Of a DNA stretch of 64,000 bases, positions 37,147 to 46,801 are shown in pieces. Within the stretch, counting starts at the first letter, position 1; the number at the start of each line of letters is the position of its first letter. Under the pieces are notes generated by a model. That model did no database searches. It saw only the letters and a program-made list of their open reading frames with translations, and was not told where the DNA came from. The position numbers were made by a program, and so were the translations under genes. The DNA is from Flavobacterium sp. KMS (GTDB taxonomy: Bacteria > Bacteroidota > Bacteroidia > Flavobacteriales > Flavobacteriaceae), in assembly GCF_000813005.1 (NCBI RefSeq), contig NZ_JSYP01000003.1, positions 186,001-250,000 on the forward strand, written 5' to 3'.

Positions 37147-38496
37147 TTATAGAGTTAGCAGTCCAAGGGCTTGTTGTAATTCTACATGTAGCATTCGCAA
37201 ATTATACACAGCGTTTAGGTAATTTATTTTGGCTTGTGTTAGTGCTAGTTCAGCATCTGTTAGTTCAAGCCTTGAGCCTAAGCTATTTCTAAAACGATCA
37301 TCAATCATTCGGTAATTTAATTCTGCCGACTTTACCGTTGTTTCCTGTATGTCTAATTGCGTTACGGATTCCTTCCATTTGCTTATAATTGTGGCAAGTT
37401 CAGTCTTAACTTCATCTTTTAAATCGTTTAGCAATATGTCTTCTTGCTGCGTTTTAATTTTTGCTTGATTAATCTGAGATTTAGTGCGATTGCCATTGAA
37501 AATTGGTACGCTAAGCTGTAAGCCTAAGAAAGAAGTTCTTGGCCAAGCATATTCGTTAATTTCCATATCATCTGCTTGTGCCTGTATCTGATATTGTCCT
37601 ATTAATGCCAGCTGTGGTAATAGTCCTGCCTGAGCGGCTTTTAATTTTTTTTGCTGAAGATCAATAGTCAGTTTTTGAATATTCAAATCTTTCCTGTTTT
37701 TATCAGCAATTAGCAATGCTTCATCAACTTGGTAAAATTCGCCTTGACTTACTTTTACGGTATCTTCAAGGTTGTCTGTCAGTTCAATTTCTCCCGAATC
37801 TTCTAATCCTATGAGTCTTTTTAACTCAATGGCAGATACCTCTATATTATTTTTTAAATAAGAAACAGATGATTTTAAATTTGCTACAGCAATAAAACTC
37901 CTTAGTGTATCTGATTTTAGTCCTCTGCCTTGTGCAAATAGCGATTTTGAATCTTTAAGTGCTTTGATGTTACGTTGATGGCTTTGTTGAAGTAAACCTA
38001 GTTGTCTGTTCATCATCAGTATGTTAAGGTAAAGACTAGAAACCTGAAGCGCTACCCGACTTTTTAAATCGGCAGTTTTTTCGTCTTGAATTTTCTCGTT
38101 GATTTTAGAAGCTTTTGTAAGCTGATGTGTCGCTGGTGCAAAGATGGGTTGGTACAACGATACGAATGCATTATAAGTATTTCTTCCGCCAACAGCGAAA
38201 TCCTGCACTGGTTTATCTGTGCCTACAAAGGAACCTGGGAGAAATATAACCTGCCTGTCGAAATAATGAGAAAACCCTGCGTTTGCCGAAATACTGGGCA
38301 GCAAACCACCTCTTGTTTCTCGGGTCATTTCTTTAGCATTTATTTCTTCTAATATTTGAACCTGTAATGCTTTGTTTCCCTGTTTTGCCATTTCTAATGC
38401 ATCTGTGAGAGCTAGCTTTTTTTTCTGTGCATGCACTGCATTAGCGCTGCTTAGCAATAGCAGCGCTGTAACTATGTGTAAGATATTTGTTTTCAT
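37147..38496 (-). CDS. TolC-family outer-membrane efflux protein
   Basis: 449 residues from the ATG at 38496, which gives a clean signal peptide (ILHIVTALLLLSSANAVHAQ). The in-frame ATG at 38523 overlaps the pump stop by 4 bp and is a possible alternative. Duplicated long coiled-coil helices (e.g. KASKINEKIQDEKTADLKSR) and beta strands fit TolC. There is no lipobox, unlike the first RND channel in this window. Third gene of the adaptor-pump-channel-MFS operon. Confidence 0.9.
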   Translation of the reverse strand: MKTNILHIVTALLLLSSANAVHAQKKKLALTDALEMAKQGNKALQVQILEEINAKEMTRETRGGLLPSISANAGFSHYFDRQVIFLPGSFVGTDKPVQDFAVGGRNTYNAFVSLYQPIFAPATHQLTKASKINEKIQDEKTADLKSRVALQVSSLYLNILMMNRQLGLLQQSHQRNIKALKDSKSLFAQGRGLKSDTLRSFIAVANLKSSVSYLKNNIEVSAIELKRLIGLEDSGEIELTDNLEDTVKVSQGEFYQVDEALLIADKNRKDLNIQKLTIDLQQKKLKAAQAGLLPQLALIGQYQIQAQADDMEINEYAWPRTSFLGLQLSVPIFNGNRTKSQINQAKIKTQQEDILLNDLKDEVKTELATIISKWKESVTQLDIQETTVKSAELNYRMIDDRFRNSLGSRLELTDAELALTQAKINYLNAVYNLRMLHVELQQALGLLTL

Positions 38497-38519
38497 TTTA
38501 TCTTCTTTGAGATTTAAAA

Positions 38520-41500
38520 TCATGATTCTATGGCTGGACTGTTTGTGTCTTCAGAATCTTCTTCTACAATAACAACTTCTCCTTTTTTGCTTGACAAATA
38601 AGAATAAACTGCCGGGATGATAAACAATGTTAATATTCCCGAAAAGACAAGTCCTCCCACAATAACAATTCCTAATGACTGGCGGCTGTTAACGGTAAGC
38701 GCAATAGGTAATGCTCCGAATATCATGGCTAGCGATGTCATTAAAATTGGACGGAAACGCTGCTCTGCTGCCTGTATTGCGGCATCGTATTTAGAAAGTC
38801 CTGTATCTTTTAGATGATTGGCAAATTCTACGATAAGGATTCCGTTCTTGGTAATTAATCCTACCAGTGTAATAATCCCAATCTGACTGAATACATTTAA
38901 ACTCTGACCAAACCACGATAGGCTAAGAATTGCTCCTGTTACTGCCATAGGCACGGTTAACATAATGGTTAATGGATCACGAAGATTTCCGAACTGAGCA
39001 GCTAGAATCATATAAATAAGCAATAATGCAAGGACTAGCGTAAAGGCGATATTACCTTGACTTTCGTCATAATCTCGCGATTGACCTGCTAATGAACTTT
39101 TGAAATTTTCTCCTAACACTTCTTTCTTAATCTTTTCGATTTCCTCAATTCCTTCTGCAAGACTCACTCCTTCTGCTGTTGCTGCCGATACTGTTGCCGA
39201 TATATATTGGTCGTATCGGTATATTGCTGCTGGACTTACAGCTTCTTCAGTTGTTATTAGGTTGTTCAACGGAATCATCTTACCTGTTGTTGAACGAACA
39301 TAGATAGCGCTTAAATCACTTTTGTCATTTCTGTGTTGTCGGTCTAATTGTCCAATTACTTCATACTGACGATCGTTGCGCAGGAAATATCCGTAACGCT
39401 GTCCTGAGAATGAAAGTTGCAGCGTATGAGCTACTTCTTCCATAGATACGCCCATTAAGGCTGCTTTTTCTCTGTCAATATTTATTTTTATCTCTGGTTT
39501 ATTAATCTTAAGATCTGCATCTACAAATAGTAGTTTTTTGCTTTGACGTGCTGCTGCCAGGAATTTAGGAAGCACCGCTGTTAGACTATCAAGATTTGGC
39601 GATTGCAATACATATTGTATTGGCATACCTCCTCCATAACGGCTTCCGATAGTTGGTGGCAAATAAGGAAACAAAAGAAATCCTCTAAATTTCCCCGACG
39701 CCGCACCATATTGATTGTATAAATCCTTAATACTTGATTTTCTATCTTTCGGATCTTTAAGATAGATACTTTGTACAGCTACGTTAACAGGTGCTGGAGC
39801 GGGAATAAATGAGATTGCAACCATCGAATAGGTTTGATATAATCCATCGGTAGAATCGTTTACATATTTTCCAACTTCGGTCATGTGTTTTTTCATATAA
39901 TCGAAAGAAACACCCTCGGGAGCAACGGCAATTAGATTCATGTTCGAACGGTCCTCTATCGGTGCTAGCTCAGAAGGAAGTCCTTTCCCAACAAGATAAA
40001 TAAGTAAAGTTGTGCCTATCAAAAATACCCACGCTAACCATCTAAATTTCATAAATGTGATTAACAAACTAGCGTATCCATTATTCATACGGACGAAAAA
40101 AGGCTCAGTCACACTATAAAACCAACTAGGCTTTTCTTCTTTCTTCAAGAAATAAGCACTCAGCATTGGAGTAAGTGTCAGTGCTACAAAAGCCGATACC
40201 ATTACAGAACCTGATACGACAATAGCAAATTCCTTAAATAGCTGACCGCTGATTCCTCCCATGAAAACAATCGGCAGGAATACTGCTGCAAGCGTGATGG
40301 TAGTAGAAATAACTGCAAAATAAATCTCCTTAGAGCCTTTAAACGCTGCTTGTATGGGCGACATTCCTTCTTCAATTTTTTTGTAGATATTTTCGAGTAC
40401 TACAATAGCATCATCGACCACCAATCCTATGGAAAGTACTAATCCCAAAAGGGTAAGTATATTGATAGAAAAACCAGCTATATACATAATAAAAAATGCG
40501 GAAAGAATAGAAACTGGAATTGCTAATACTGGTATGATTGTAGATCGCCAGTCTCTTAGAAATAGAAAAATAATTAATACGACTAAACCAAAAGCGATAA
40601 AGAGTGTTTCTTCTACTTCTTTAATAGATTCTCTTACAGAACGGGTATAATCAAAGCCTACTATTAAGCGGTATTCAGATGGGATATCTTTTTTTAGCTG
40701 ATCTAATCTTCTGTAAAATTCATCTACTACTTCTATAGCATTTGCACCACGTTGTATCTGGATAGCCACACCTATACCCACGCGGTTAAGGCCTCCAGTT
40801 TCATTGATGATAGCCGTACGTTCGTTTACTTCTCCTAATTCGGCTGAGCCAATGTCTTTTAATCGGATTACTCTATTATCAACTTGTTTGATGAGCATTT
40901 CCTCAAAATCTTTTACGGAAGTAAGACGTCCCATTGTACGAATACTTAGTTCGCTGTTATTCCCGTCTATCCTACCCGCAGGCAAATCAATGTTTTCTCT
41001 TAATAATGCCTTACGGATATCTTCGGGAGTTAGTTGATAAGCAGCAAGCTTAGAAGGTTCAAACCGAAGACGCATGGCGTATTTATGTTCTCCCACGATA
41101 GCAACATTATTGATTCCGGGGATAGACTGTATTCGGTCTTTTATCGTAGTAGATGCGAGGTGACTGACCTCTTTTATGTCTTTGGTATCGCTTTCTACTT
41201 CAAGAAATGCTACCAAATTATCTGGCGAAGATGCTTTTTGTACAATCGGCGGATCTACATCTGTAGGAAGCTGTTTTCGTGATTTGGCAACTTTATCCCT
41301 GACATCATTTAATGCGTCTTCAATATTTATTTCACGGTTAAACTCTATTGAAATTACACTTACTTGTTCCCTGGATTCAGAAGAAATGGTGCGTATTCCG
41401 TTTGCTTCCGATATAGATTCTTCCATTGGTCTGGTAAGCTTAGATGCGATTACATCTGGGCTTGCACCAGCATAGAAAGTAATTACTGAAATTACTGGTG

Positions 41501-41624
41501 GTTCTGTTAATGGAAATTCTCGAATCCCTAATTGTTTCCATCCTATTATTCCTAAAATAACAATGAGGAGGGAGAATACACCGGCTAAAACCGGTTTTTT
41601 TATGCTTAAAGCTGATATACTCAT
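38520..41624 (-). CDS. RND efflux pump, HAE1-like (AcrB/MdtB type)
   Basis: 1034 residues. TM4 has LSIGLVVDDAIVVLENIYKKI, with the intact Asp-Asp proton relay, unlike the pump at 14794. LVGLITKNGILIVEFANHLK gives the TM10 Lys. PMEESISEANGIRTISSES is the usual porter-domain start. It lacks the Met-rich pore helices typical of CusA, so drug-like substrates are likely, although its promoter places it with copper genes. Gap to the adaptor 21 bp. Confidence 0.92.
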   Translation of the reverse strand: MSISALSIKKPVLAGVFSLLIVILGIIGWKQLGIREFPLTEPPVISVITFYAGASPDVIASKLTRPMEESISEANGIRTISSESREQVSVISIEFNREINIEDALNDVRDKVAKSRKQLPTDVDPPIVQKASSPDNLVAFLEVESDTKDIKEVSHLASTTIKDRIQSIPGINNVAIVGEHKYAMRLRFEPSKLAAYQLTPEDIRKALLRENIDLPAGRIDGNNSELSIRTMGRLTSVKDFEEMLIKQVDNRVIRLKDIGSAELGEVNERTAIINETGGLNRVGIGVAIQIQRGANAIEVVDEFYRRLDQLKKDIPSEYRLIVGFDYTRSVRESIKEVEETLFIAFGLVVLIIFLFLRDWRSTIIPVLAIPVSILSAFFIMYIAGFSINILTLLGLVLSIGLVVDDAIVVLENIYKKIEEGMSPIQAAFKGSKEIYFAVISTTITLAAVFLPIVFMGGISGQLFKEFAIVVSGSVMVSAFVALTLTPMLSAYFLKKEEKPSWFYSVTEPFFVRMNNGYASLLITFMKFRWLAWVFLIGTTLLIYLVGKGLPSELAPIEDRSNMNLIAVAPEGVSFDYMKKHMTEVGKYVNDSTDGLYQTYSMVAISFIPAPAPVNVAVQSIYLKDPKDRKSSIKDLYNQYGAASGKFRGFLLFPYLPPTIGSRYGGGMPIQYVLQSPNLDSLTAVLPKFLAAARQSKKLLFVDADLKINKPEIKINIDREKAALMGVSMEEVAHTLQLSFSGQRYGYFLRNDRQYEVIGQLDRQHRNDKSDLSAIYVRSTTGKMIPLNNLITTEEAVSPAAIYRYDQYISATVSAATAEGVSLAEGIEEIEKIKKEVLGENFKSSLAGQSRDYDESQGNIAFTLVLALLLIYMILAAQFGNLRDPLTIMLTVPMAVTGAILSLSWFGQSLNVFSQIGIITLVGLITKNGILIVEFANHLKDTGLSKYDAAIQAAEQRFRPILMTSLAMIFGALPIALTVNSRQSLGIVIVGGLVFSGILTLFIIPAVYSYLSSKKGEVVIVEEDSEDTNSPAIES

Positions 41625-41645
41625 AACGCTAAAATTTGAATTTGA

Positions 41646-42716
41646 TTAATTGGGTACAACGACTTTTACAGGAGTACCATCTCCTATGCGTAGCATATTT
41701 GAAATTATGATACTATCGCCAGTCTTAATCCCAGATGTGATAACAGCATCCGTTTCTGTCCTATTACTTATGGTTACTGCCACAGGTTTTGCTACTCCGT
41801 TTTTTATTACAAAAACAGCATATCCTTTATCACTTGGCGACAAAGCTTCGGTTGGTATCATTATACCTTTTGCTCCTTTCTGAGTGACACTGAAATAAAC
41901 TTTTGCCGAAAGGCCTGCACGAAATTTTCCGTTTGAATTATTAGTTATTGCCTGTACTTGTAAGCTTCTGCCTTGAGCGTCAAGACCCGGTTCGGTAGCA
42001 TTGATAGTTGCCGAATATTCTTGATCGGATAACTCAGAAGTAAATCTTACTTTGTTTCCTGTTTGTATCAACGGCAAGTATTTTTCTGGAACAGAGAAAT
42101 TGATTTTGATACTGCTTTGATCTTGCAGTATTACTAGTTCTGCTCCAGGCGATACGTAAGCCCCAAGATGTACTTTTGAAATTCCGATTTTTCCTGAAAA
42201 TGGAGCTCTAATTACGGTTTTGGCTAAGTCTACTCTAAGGAGTTCTTGCTGTGCAATCAAGGATTGGTAACGCATAACTGCCTCATCGTTTTCCTGTGGT
42301 CTTACAGTTTCGGTTTTTAAAAGATTAGCCATTCTGTCTTTAGTTAATCGAGCCAGTTCTAGTTCGGCACCAACCTGTTTTAACCGCGATCTGATGTCGG
42401 CATCATTCAGTTTGTAAAGCACAGCTCCTTGGCTCACGTAACTACCATCTTTAAATGCTACATGAGTAATTTTTTGAGGGAGTTCGCTCACAATAGAGAC
42501 TTCGCGATACGGCATCATCGTTCCCACTACAACCTCTTCCTGATTGAGTTGTTTTTCTTGGGCAATTATAATGTCAACTGGTAGTTTGTTGGCATCCGCC
42601 TTAGCTGTTGCATCCTTTTCTGGTGCTTTTTCAGTTTTGTTCTCACAAGCAATCAATAAGATGCTCAACAAGGGAACTAAAATTCCCAACCTTTGTGTAG
42701 TATGTTTGTATAACAT
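41646..42716 (-). CDS. RND efflux periplasmic adaptor lipoprotein
   Basis: 356 residues. Lipobox LLSILLIACEN. Order: barrel-sandwich half (VSELPQKITHVAFKDGSYVS), alpha-helical hairpin (~105-165), second half (KTVIRAPFSGKIGISKVHLG), beta-barrel, and a membrane-proximal C-terminus. First gene of a four-gene operon (adaptor, pump, channel, MFS). Its promoter holds the weakest, but perfectly spaced, copy of the metal-island element. Confidence 0.92.
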   Translation of the reverse strand: MLYKHTTQRLGILVPLLSILLIACENKTEKAPEKDATAKADANKLPVDIIIAQEKQLNQEEVVVGTMMPYREVSIVSELPQKITHVAFKDGSYVSQGAVLYKLNDADIRSRLKQVGAELELARLTKDRMANLLKTETVRPQENDEAVMRYQSLIAQQELLRVDLAKTVIRAPFSGKIGISKVHLGAYVSPGAELVILQDQSSIKINFSVPEKYLPLIQTGNKVRFTSELSDQEYSATINATEPGLDAQGRSLQVQAITNNSNGKFRAGLSAKVYFSVTQKGAKGIMIPTEALSPSDKGYAVFVIKNGVAKPVAVTISNRTETDAVITSGIKTGDSIIISNMLRIGDGTPVKVVVPN

Positions 42717-42759
42717 GTTCTTTTTTTTAATTATCCAACTAACTATTAAATTTCAATGT

Positions 42760-42828
42760 CAAAATTACAGTGAGATGCTAGCGGGCTTTATACACAATTA
42801 CAGGTAAGAGTTGTGAGATTTACTTTTT
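42760..42828 (-). promoter_or_regulatory. Metal-island promoter F (RND/MFS operon)
   Basis: -7 box TAATTTTG (42767-42760) fits the consensus exactly. The element at 42828-42805 (AGTAAATCTCACAACTC on the minus strand) matches 15 of the first 20 positions of the best copies. The gap is again 37 bp. This box is the best TAnnTTTG match of the six, so it may need less activation. Confidence 0.65.
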
Positions 42829-42834
42829 TAAAGG

Positions 42835-42986
42835 CTCTAAGAAAGGTTCAAAGGCTCTGAGGTACTAAGGCACAAAGGTTTTCGTAGAGGCGCACCGCAG
42901 TGCGTCTTAGCTATTGAGGATAAAGGTTTTTGAGAAGGTTCAAAGACGCAAAGGTTTTCCGTAGAGACGCACCGCAGTGCGTCTTA
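42835..42986. repeat. Two further copies of the GACGCAC hairpin repeat
   Basis: GTAGAGGCGCACCGCAGTGC at 42884-42903 and GTAGAGACGCACCGCAGTGC at 42961-42980, each followed by GTCTTA and separated by AAAGGTTTTTGAGAAGG-type spacers. They form a short tandem array. Confidence 0.7.
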
Positions 42987-43037
42987 AGTTGTGGAGAGAT
43001 AGGTTTTAAGAGATAACCGTTTAAAAAAACAGTCGCA

Positions 43038-43140
43038 ATCTTGTCTTTCTGAGGCGGAGCCGAAGAATCTCCACCAGTAGCTCGACAACATTGTGTTAAG
43101 ACTAGTTTGTGCCCTTCGACTCCGCTCAGGGTGACAAGAT
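43038..43140. repeat. Palindromic repeat, ATCTTGTC...GACAAGAT family
   Basis: Ends ATCTTGTC/GACAAGAT with inner arms GAGGCGGAGCCGAAGAATCT and CCTTCGACTCCGCTCAGGG. Very common as a dispersed repeat in Bacteroidota genomes. It lies just beyond the AraC gene stop at 43179. Confidence 0.7.
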
Positions 43141-43178
43141 TGTTCGTGAAATTAGTTTTATAGGACTGAAATGATTTT

Positions 43179-43766
43179 TTAAGAAGCGCTATTTATATGA
43201 GATTGCTTCTCAATAATAGCAAGCTTATCAAACCGTATTTTTTTATAGTAGGAAGAAGTAAAACCAGTATATTTTTTTAACTGGTTAGATAAATGTGCAG
43301 GACTGCTATATCCTAAAGTATGGGTAATCTCAGACATCGATTGATCGGTATAAACAAGGAGTTCTTTTATCTTTTCGATTTTTCTGAGGATGATATATTT
43401 TTCAAGTGTTTGTCCTTCTACAGACGAAAATAAAGCGCTAAGTGTATCATAATTCTTAGTCAGTTTATTACTGATTAATGTAGAAAATTTAGTTGGTTTT
43501 CCATTGTCCAATTGCATTTTGATGCCTATTTCTACTAGTTCCTTAATCTTTTCTACAGTTTCTTCGGTTTTAGTAAATAGTAATTCAAATCCATTTTTTT
43601 TAAGCATGGATTTAATTGCCTCTTGGTTCACAGAAAAGTTGGCTGTATCTTTTATTACAACACGTCCTAGCTCAATAGCAATGATTTCTAAATCTAGATT
43701 TAAAAATTCTTGTTCGAGAACATAAATGCATCTGTTGCACACCATTCCTTTTATTAGTAATGTCAT
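43179..43766 (-). CDS. AraC-type regulator with N-terminal HMA-like CxxC domain (paralogue 1)
   Basis: 195 residues. The first ~65 residues look like a heavy-metal-associated domain: MTLLIKGMVCNRCIYVLEQE (Cys10, Cys13) and then IKSMLKKNGFELL in the usual place of the last HMA strand-helix. A linker helix leads to an AraC DNA-binding domain (~110-190) with two helix-turn-helix units (QSMSEITHTLGYSSPAHLSNQLKK and TSSYYKKIRFDK). The likely ligand is Cu+, bound by the CxxC. Its own promoter carries the metal-island element, consistent with autoregulation. It is probably an activator of the regulon. Confidence 0.82.
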   Translation of the reverse strand: MTLLIKGMVCNRCIYVLEQEFLNLDLEIIAIELGRVVIKDTANFSVNQEAIKSMLKKNGFELLFTKTEETVEKIKELVEIGIKMQLDNGKPTKFSTLISNKLTKNYDTLSALFSSVEGQTLEKYIILRKIEKIKELLVYTDQSMSEITHTLGYSSPAHLSNQLKKYTGFTSSYYKKIRFDKLAIIEKQSHINSAS

Positions 43767-43815
43767 AAAATTGATATTAATGATGCTTTTTCTATTTTCC
43801 TTGAATTTTGTTTTA

Positions 43816-43884
43816 CAAATTTCCTGATAGTTGAGCTGTGTCTTATATTGCTATTCCTAATTTGATTTATAAAATTTACTGATT
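43816..43884 (-). promoter_or_regulatory. Metal-island promoter C (AraC paralogue 1)
   Basis: -7 box GAAATTTG (43823-43816), 37-bp gap, element at 43884-43861 with core AGTAAATTTTATAAATC. Confidence 0.8.
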
Positions 43885-43952
43885 GTTTAAAAAAAGGTTC
43901 TGAGGGACAGAGAGGCAAAGATTCAAAGGTTTCTCTTGCAGCGCGTATTTCT

Positions 43953-44012
43953 CAAAAAAAAAGACCTCATTTTAACTAGCTTCAAAGATTAATGAAGAGG
44001 AAAAATGAGGTC
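43953..44012 (-). terminator. Structured terminator on the copA side
   Basis: On the minus strand GACCTCATTTTT pairs with AAAATGAGGTC around an inner CTTC...GAAG hairpin, followed by T9. It is homologous in layout to 35575-35646. Confidence 0.7.
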
Positions 44013-44047
44013 AATAATAAAAATCAATTAAACTAAGAGGTAATATA

Positions 44048-44081
44048 AAACGGCGGCCAATGCATTAGGAAACCGCCGTTT
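44048..44081 (-). terminator. GC-rich hairpin downstream of copA
   Basis: AAACGGCGG (44048-44056) pairs with CCGCCGTTT (44073-44081), and the minus strand continues TTTTATATTA. A second terminator-like structure 36 bp before the structured one. About 275 bp lie between it and the copA stop; that stretch includes an imperfect palindrome (44202-44221 against 44259-44279) and no gene. Confidence 0.7.
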
Positions 44082-44201
44082 GGCAAACGCATCAAGATAG
44101 TTAGCTTCTTTTTTTTTAATTACAGATTTAATAAACTTCGTAGTTTGAACTGTTCAAGTACTACCAAAAAGCATTCATAATAATTCAAATGAAATTATTT
44201 T

Positions 44202-44279
44202 AACCACATAAGTGAAGTTAGTAAATATAAGTATAGTTAATCTGTGTAAACTTAAATGAACTTACATCACTTATATGGT
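44202..44279. repeat. Imperfect palindrome downstream of copA
   Basis: AACCACATAAGTGAAGTTAG and AACTTACATCACTTATATGG are near reverse complements. This is the common flavobacterial ACATAAGTGA repeat. Confidence 0.6.
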
Positions 44280-44356
44280 GAGCTTTTGTGTTACATTATT
44301 AATTTTATGTAATCTGACTATATAATTTGTCTTGAGAATTTATAGCTCAGATAAGT

Positions 44357-46777
44357 TTACTTTTTCCACTTTAATCGTAAGCTGTTGCTTACCACACTTA
44401 CACTACTCAAAGCCATTGCAGCTCCTGCAATCATTGGGTTTAGCAAGAATCCGTTTATAGGGTATAATATACCTGCAGCAAGAGGAATACCAATAAGATT
44501 ATAAATAAACGCCCAGAATAAGTTTTGTTTGATGGTAGCTACTGTTTGTTTAGATAGTCGAATAGCTTGAGGTATTTTGTTAAGATCTGATGATATAATG
44601 GTCATCTTTGCCACATCCATTGCGATGTCGCTTCCCTTACCCATTGCAATACTTACATCGGCTGTTGCCAAGGCTGTACTGTCATTGATACCATCACCAA
44701 CCATGGCAACAACTTTACCTTGCTGTTGCAATTCTTTTACAAAATCGGCTTTGTGCTGTGGCATTACTTCTGCTTTATAATGTTTTATTCCTGTTTGTTC
44801 TGCGATAGCTTTTGCAGTAGCTTCATTATCTCCAGTAAGCATATAGAGTTCAATACCCATACCTTGGAGATGTTTGATCGCTTCTACAGATGTTTCTTTA
44901 ATTTTATCAGAAATTGCAATAACCGAAAGTGCTTGCTTGCTATTAGCAAACCAAATTACAGTCTTAGATTCTTTACCCCATGCATCAGCTTGATCCAATA
45001 ATGTATTGTCAATAGTGATATTATTTTCTGCGAGCAATTTTTTGTTACCTACATAATAGGTTTCGTCCATATAGATTGCTTTTGCTCCCTTACCAGTAAT
45101 ACTATCAAAATGGGTTAGAACTACGTTTGGTATACTTTTGAAATTTTTCACTACGGCTTCCGCCAAAGGGTGTTCGGATTGCTTTTCGATACTAATTAAA
45201 ATATCTTTTGTTACATCGTTATTATCTAGCCATTTAACACCAGTTACCTGTGGTCTTCCTTCAGTAATAGTTCCGGTCTTATCTAAGACAATTGCAGTAA
45301 CTTTTCTTGCTAGTTCTAAACTTTCGGCATCTTTAATCAGGATACCATTTTCGGCACCTTTGCCCACTCCTACCATAATTGCTGTAGGTGTTGCAAGACC
45401 TAATGCACAAGGACAAGCAATAACTAGTACTGTAACTGCTGCTAATAAAGCTTGTGCCACAGCATTTTCTCCTCCTAGAACTATCCAAACAATAAAAGTA
45501 AGTATTGCTATACTAATCACGATTGGTACAAAAATGCCTGCAATTTTATCAACTAGTTTCTGTACAGGAGCTTTACTTCCCTGAGCATCTTGCACCATTT
45601 TAATAATTTGCGCAAGCATGGTTTCTTTTCCAACTTTAACTGCTTTGAATTGAAAACTTCCTTTTTGGTTTATAGTTCCAGCAAATACTTTTTCGTTTTC
45701 CGTTTTCAGTACAGGAACTGGTTCACCGCTTAACATACTTTCATCTACATACGAGTTTCCTGAAGTCACCATTCCATCCACAGCAATTTTTTCTCCTGGT
45801 TTTACAAGGATAATATCACCAACATTTACGTTTTCAATTGCTATTTGTTTTTCCGTTCCGTCAGGCTGAATAACCATTACAGTTTTAGGCTGTAAACCCA
45901 TTAATTTTTTAATTGCAGATGAAGTATTTCCTTTGGCTTTTTCTTCTAATAATTTACCAAGAAGGATGAATGCAATAACTACTGCTGCCGCTTCAAAATA
46001 AACGTGAGCATGTAATCCGCGTTGATGCCAGAAATCCATGAATAACATGTTGAAAACGCTGAACAGATAAGCAATTCCTGTGCTTAAAGCCACCAAAGTG
46101 TCCATATTGGCAGATCTGTTTTTCGTTTGTTTCCATGCATTTATGAAGAAGTCTTTCCCTAACCAAAGCACTACTGGAGTCGAAAAGAACCACATAATCT
46201 CATTTCCATAAGGCATATCCATAAAGAACATACCAATCGTTACTACGGGTAACGACAATAGCACTGCCCAAATGGTTTTATTTTTTAATTTTTTGAATTT
46301 CTCGGCATGAATTGCCTCCAGAGATTCTTGCTGTTTGGTTTCGTCTACAATAAGTAAATCGTAACCAACGGCTTGCATAGCCTTTTGAAGTTTATTTGCG
46401 TCTGTTAGATTTGGAAGATATTCTACAGTTAAGTTTCCTGTTGCAAAGTTTACCGATGCATCAACTACTCCCAATTCATACGTTACAATACTTTCTGCGC
46501 TGCCTGCACAAGAGGCACAAGTCATACCTAGAACAGGAAAAGTATTTTTAACAGTGGGAACATTATATCCCAAGTTTTTGATAGCCTTTACAGCATTACC
46601 AACAGTTTCATTACCTTTAACAGTAATGGCAGCTCTGCGGTTGTTTACTTCTACTTTGTGAGTTTCAACGCCTTTAACCTCCGCTAATCCTTTTTCTACG
46701 ATTAAAGCACAATGCTCGCTATCTACATTTTCTAGCGGAATGAAAATTGTATCTTTACTATTATTATTTGTCGCCAT
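44357..46777 (-). CDS. copA: Copper-translocating P1B-1 ATPase
   Basis: 806 residues. Two N-terminal HMA domains: the first (residues ~11-73) has LENVDSEHCALIVEKG, lacking the first Cys; the second has GMTCASCAGSAE (canonical CxxC). Then TM helices, LSGEPVP (TGE motif variant SGE), CPC (VIACPCALGLATP), DKTGTITEG, SEHPLAEAVV and GDGINDSTALATAD. The last helices hold FIYNLIG and MALSSVSVVSNSLRL, the Asn and Met-Ser-Ser of P1B-1 Cu+/Ag+ pumps. It exports Cu+ from the cytoplasm. Promoter D, with the metal-island element, overlaps the end of the upstream AraC gene. Confidence 0.95.
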   Translation of the reverse strand: MATNNNSKDTIFIPLENVDSEHCALIVEKGLAEVKGVETHKVEVNNRRAAITVKGNETVGNAVKAIKNLGYNVPTVKNTFPVLGMTCASCAGSAESIVTYELGVVDASVNFATGNLTVEYLPNLTDANKLQKAMQAVGYDLLIVDETKQQESLEAIHAEKFKKLKNKTIWAVLLSLPVVTIGMFFMDMPYGNEIMWFFSTPVVLWLGKDFFINAWKQTKNRSANMDTLVALSTGIAYLFSVFNMLFMDFWHQRGLHAHVYFEAAAVVIAFILLGKLLEEKAKGNTSSAIKKLMGLQPKTVMVIQPDGTEKQIAIENVNVGDIILVKPGEKIAVDGMVTSGNSYVDESMLSGEPVPVLKTENEKVFAGTINQKGSFQFKAVKVGKETMLAQIIKMVQDAQGSKAPVQKLVDKIAGIFVPIVISIAILTFIVWIVLGGENAVAQALLAAVTVLVIACPCALGLATPTAIMVGVGKGAENGILIKDAESLELARKVTAIVLDKTGTITEGRPQVTGVKWLDNNDVTKDILISIEKQSEHPLAEAVVKNFKSIPNVVLTHFDSITGKGAKAIYMDETYYVGNKKLLAENNITIDNTLLDQADAWGKESKTVIWFANSKQALSVIAISDKIKETSVEAIKHLQGMGIELYMLTGDNEATAKAIAEQTGIKHYKAEVMPQHKADFVKELQQQGKVVAMVGDGINDSTALATADVSIAMGKGSDIAMDVAKMTIISSDLNKIPQAIRLSKQTVATIKQNLFWAFIYNLIGIPLAAGILYPINGFLLNPMIAGAAMALSSVSVVSNSLRLKWKK

Positions 46778-46801
46778 ATTTCACGTGTTGTAATTTACAT
46801 G

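Noticed and set aside
38520..41624. Assignment of the second RND pump as a CusA copper exporter
   Set aside because: No Met-rich pore pattern was seen and TM4 has the HAE1 type VDDAIVVLEN, so a drug-type pump is more likely despite the copper-type promoter.
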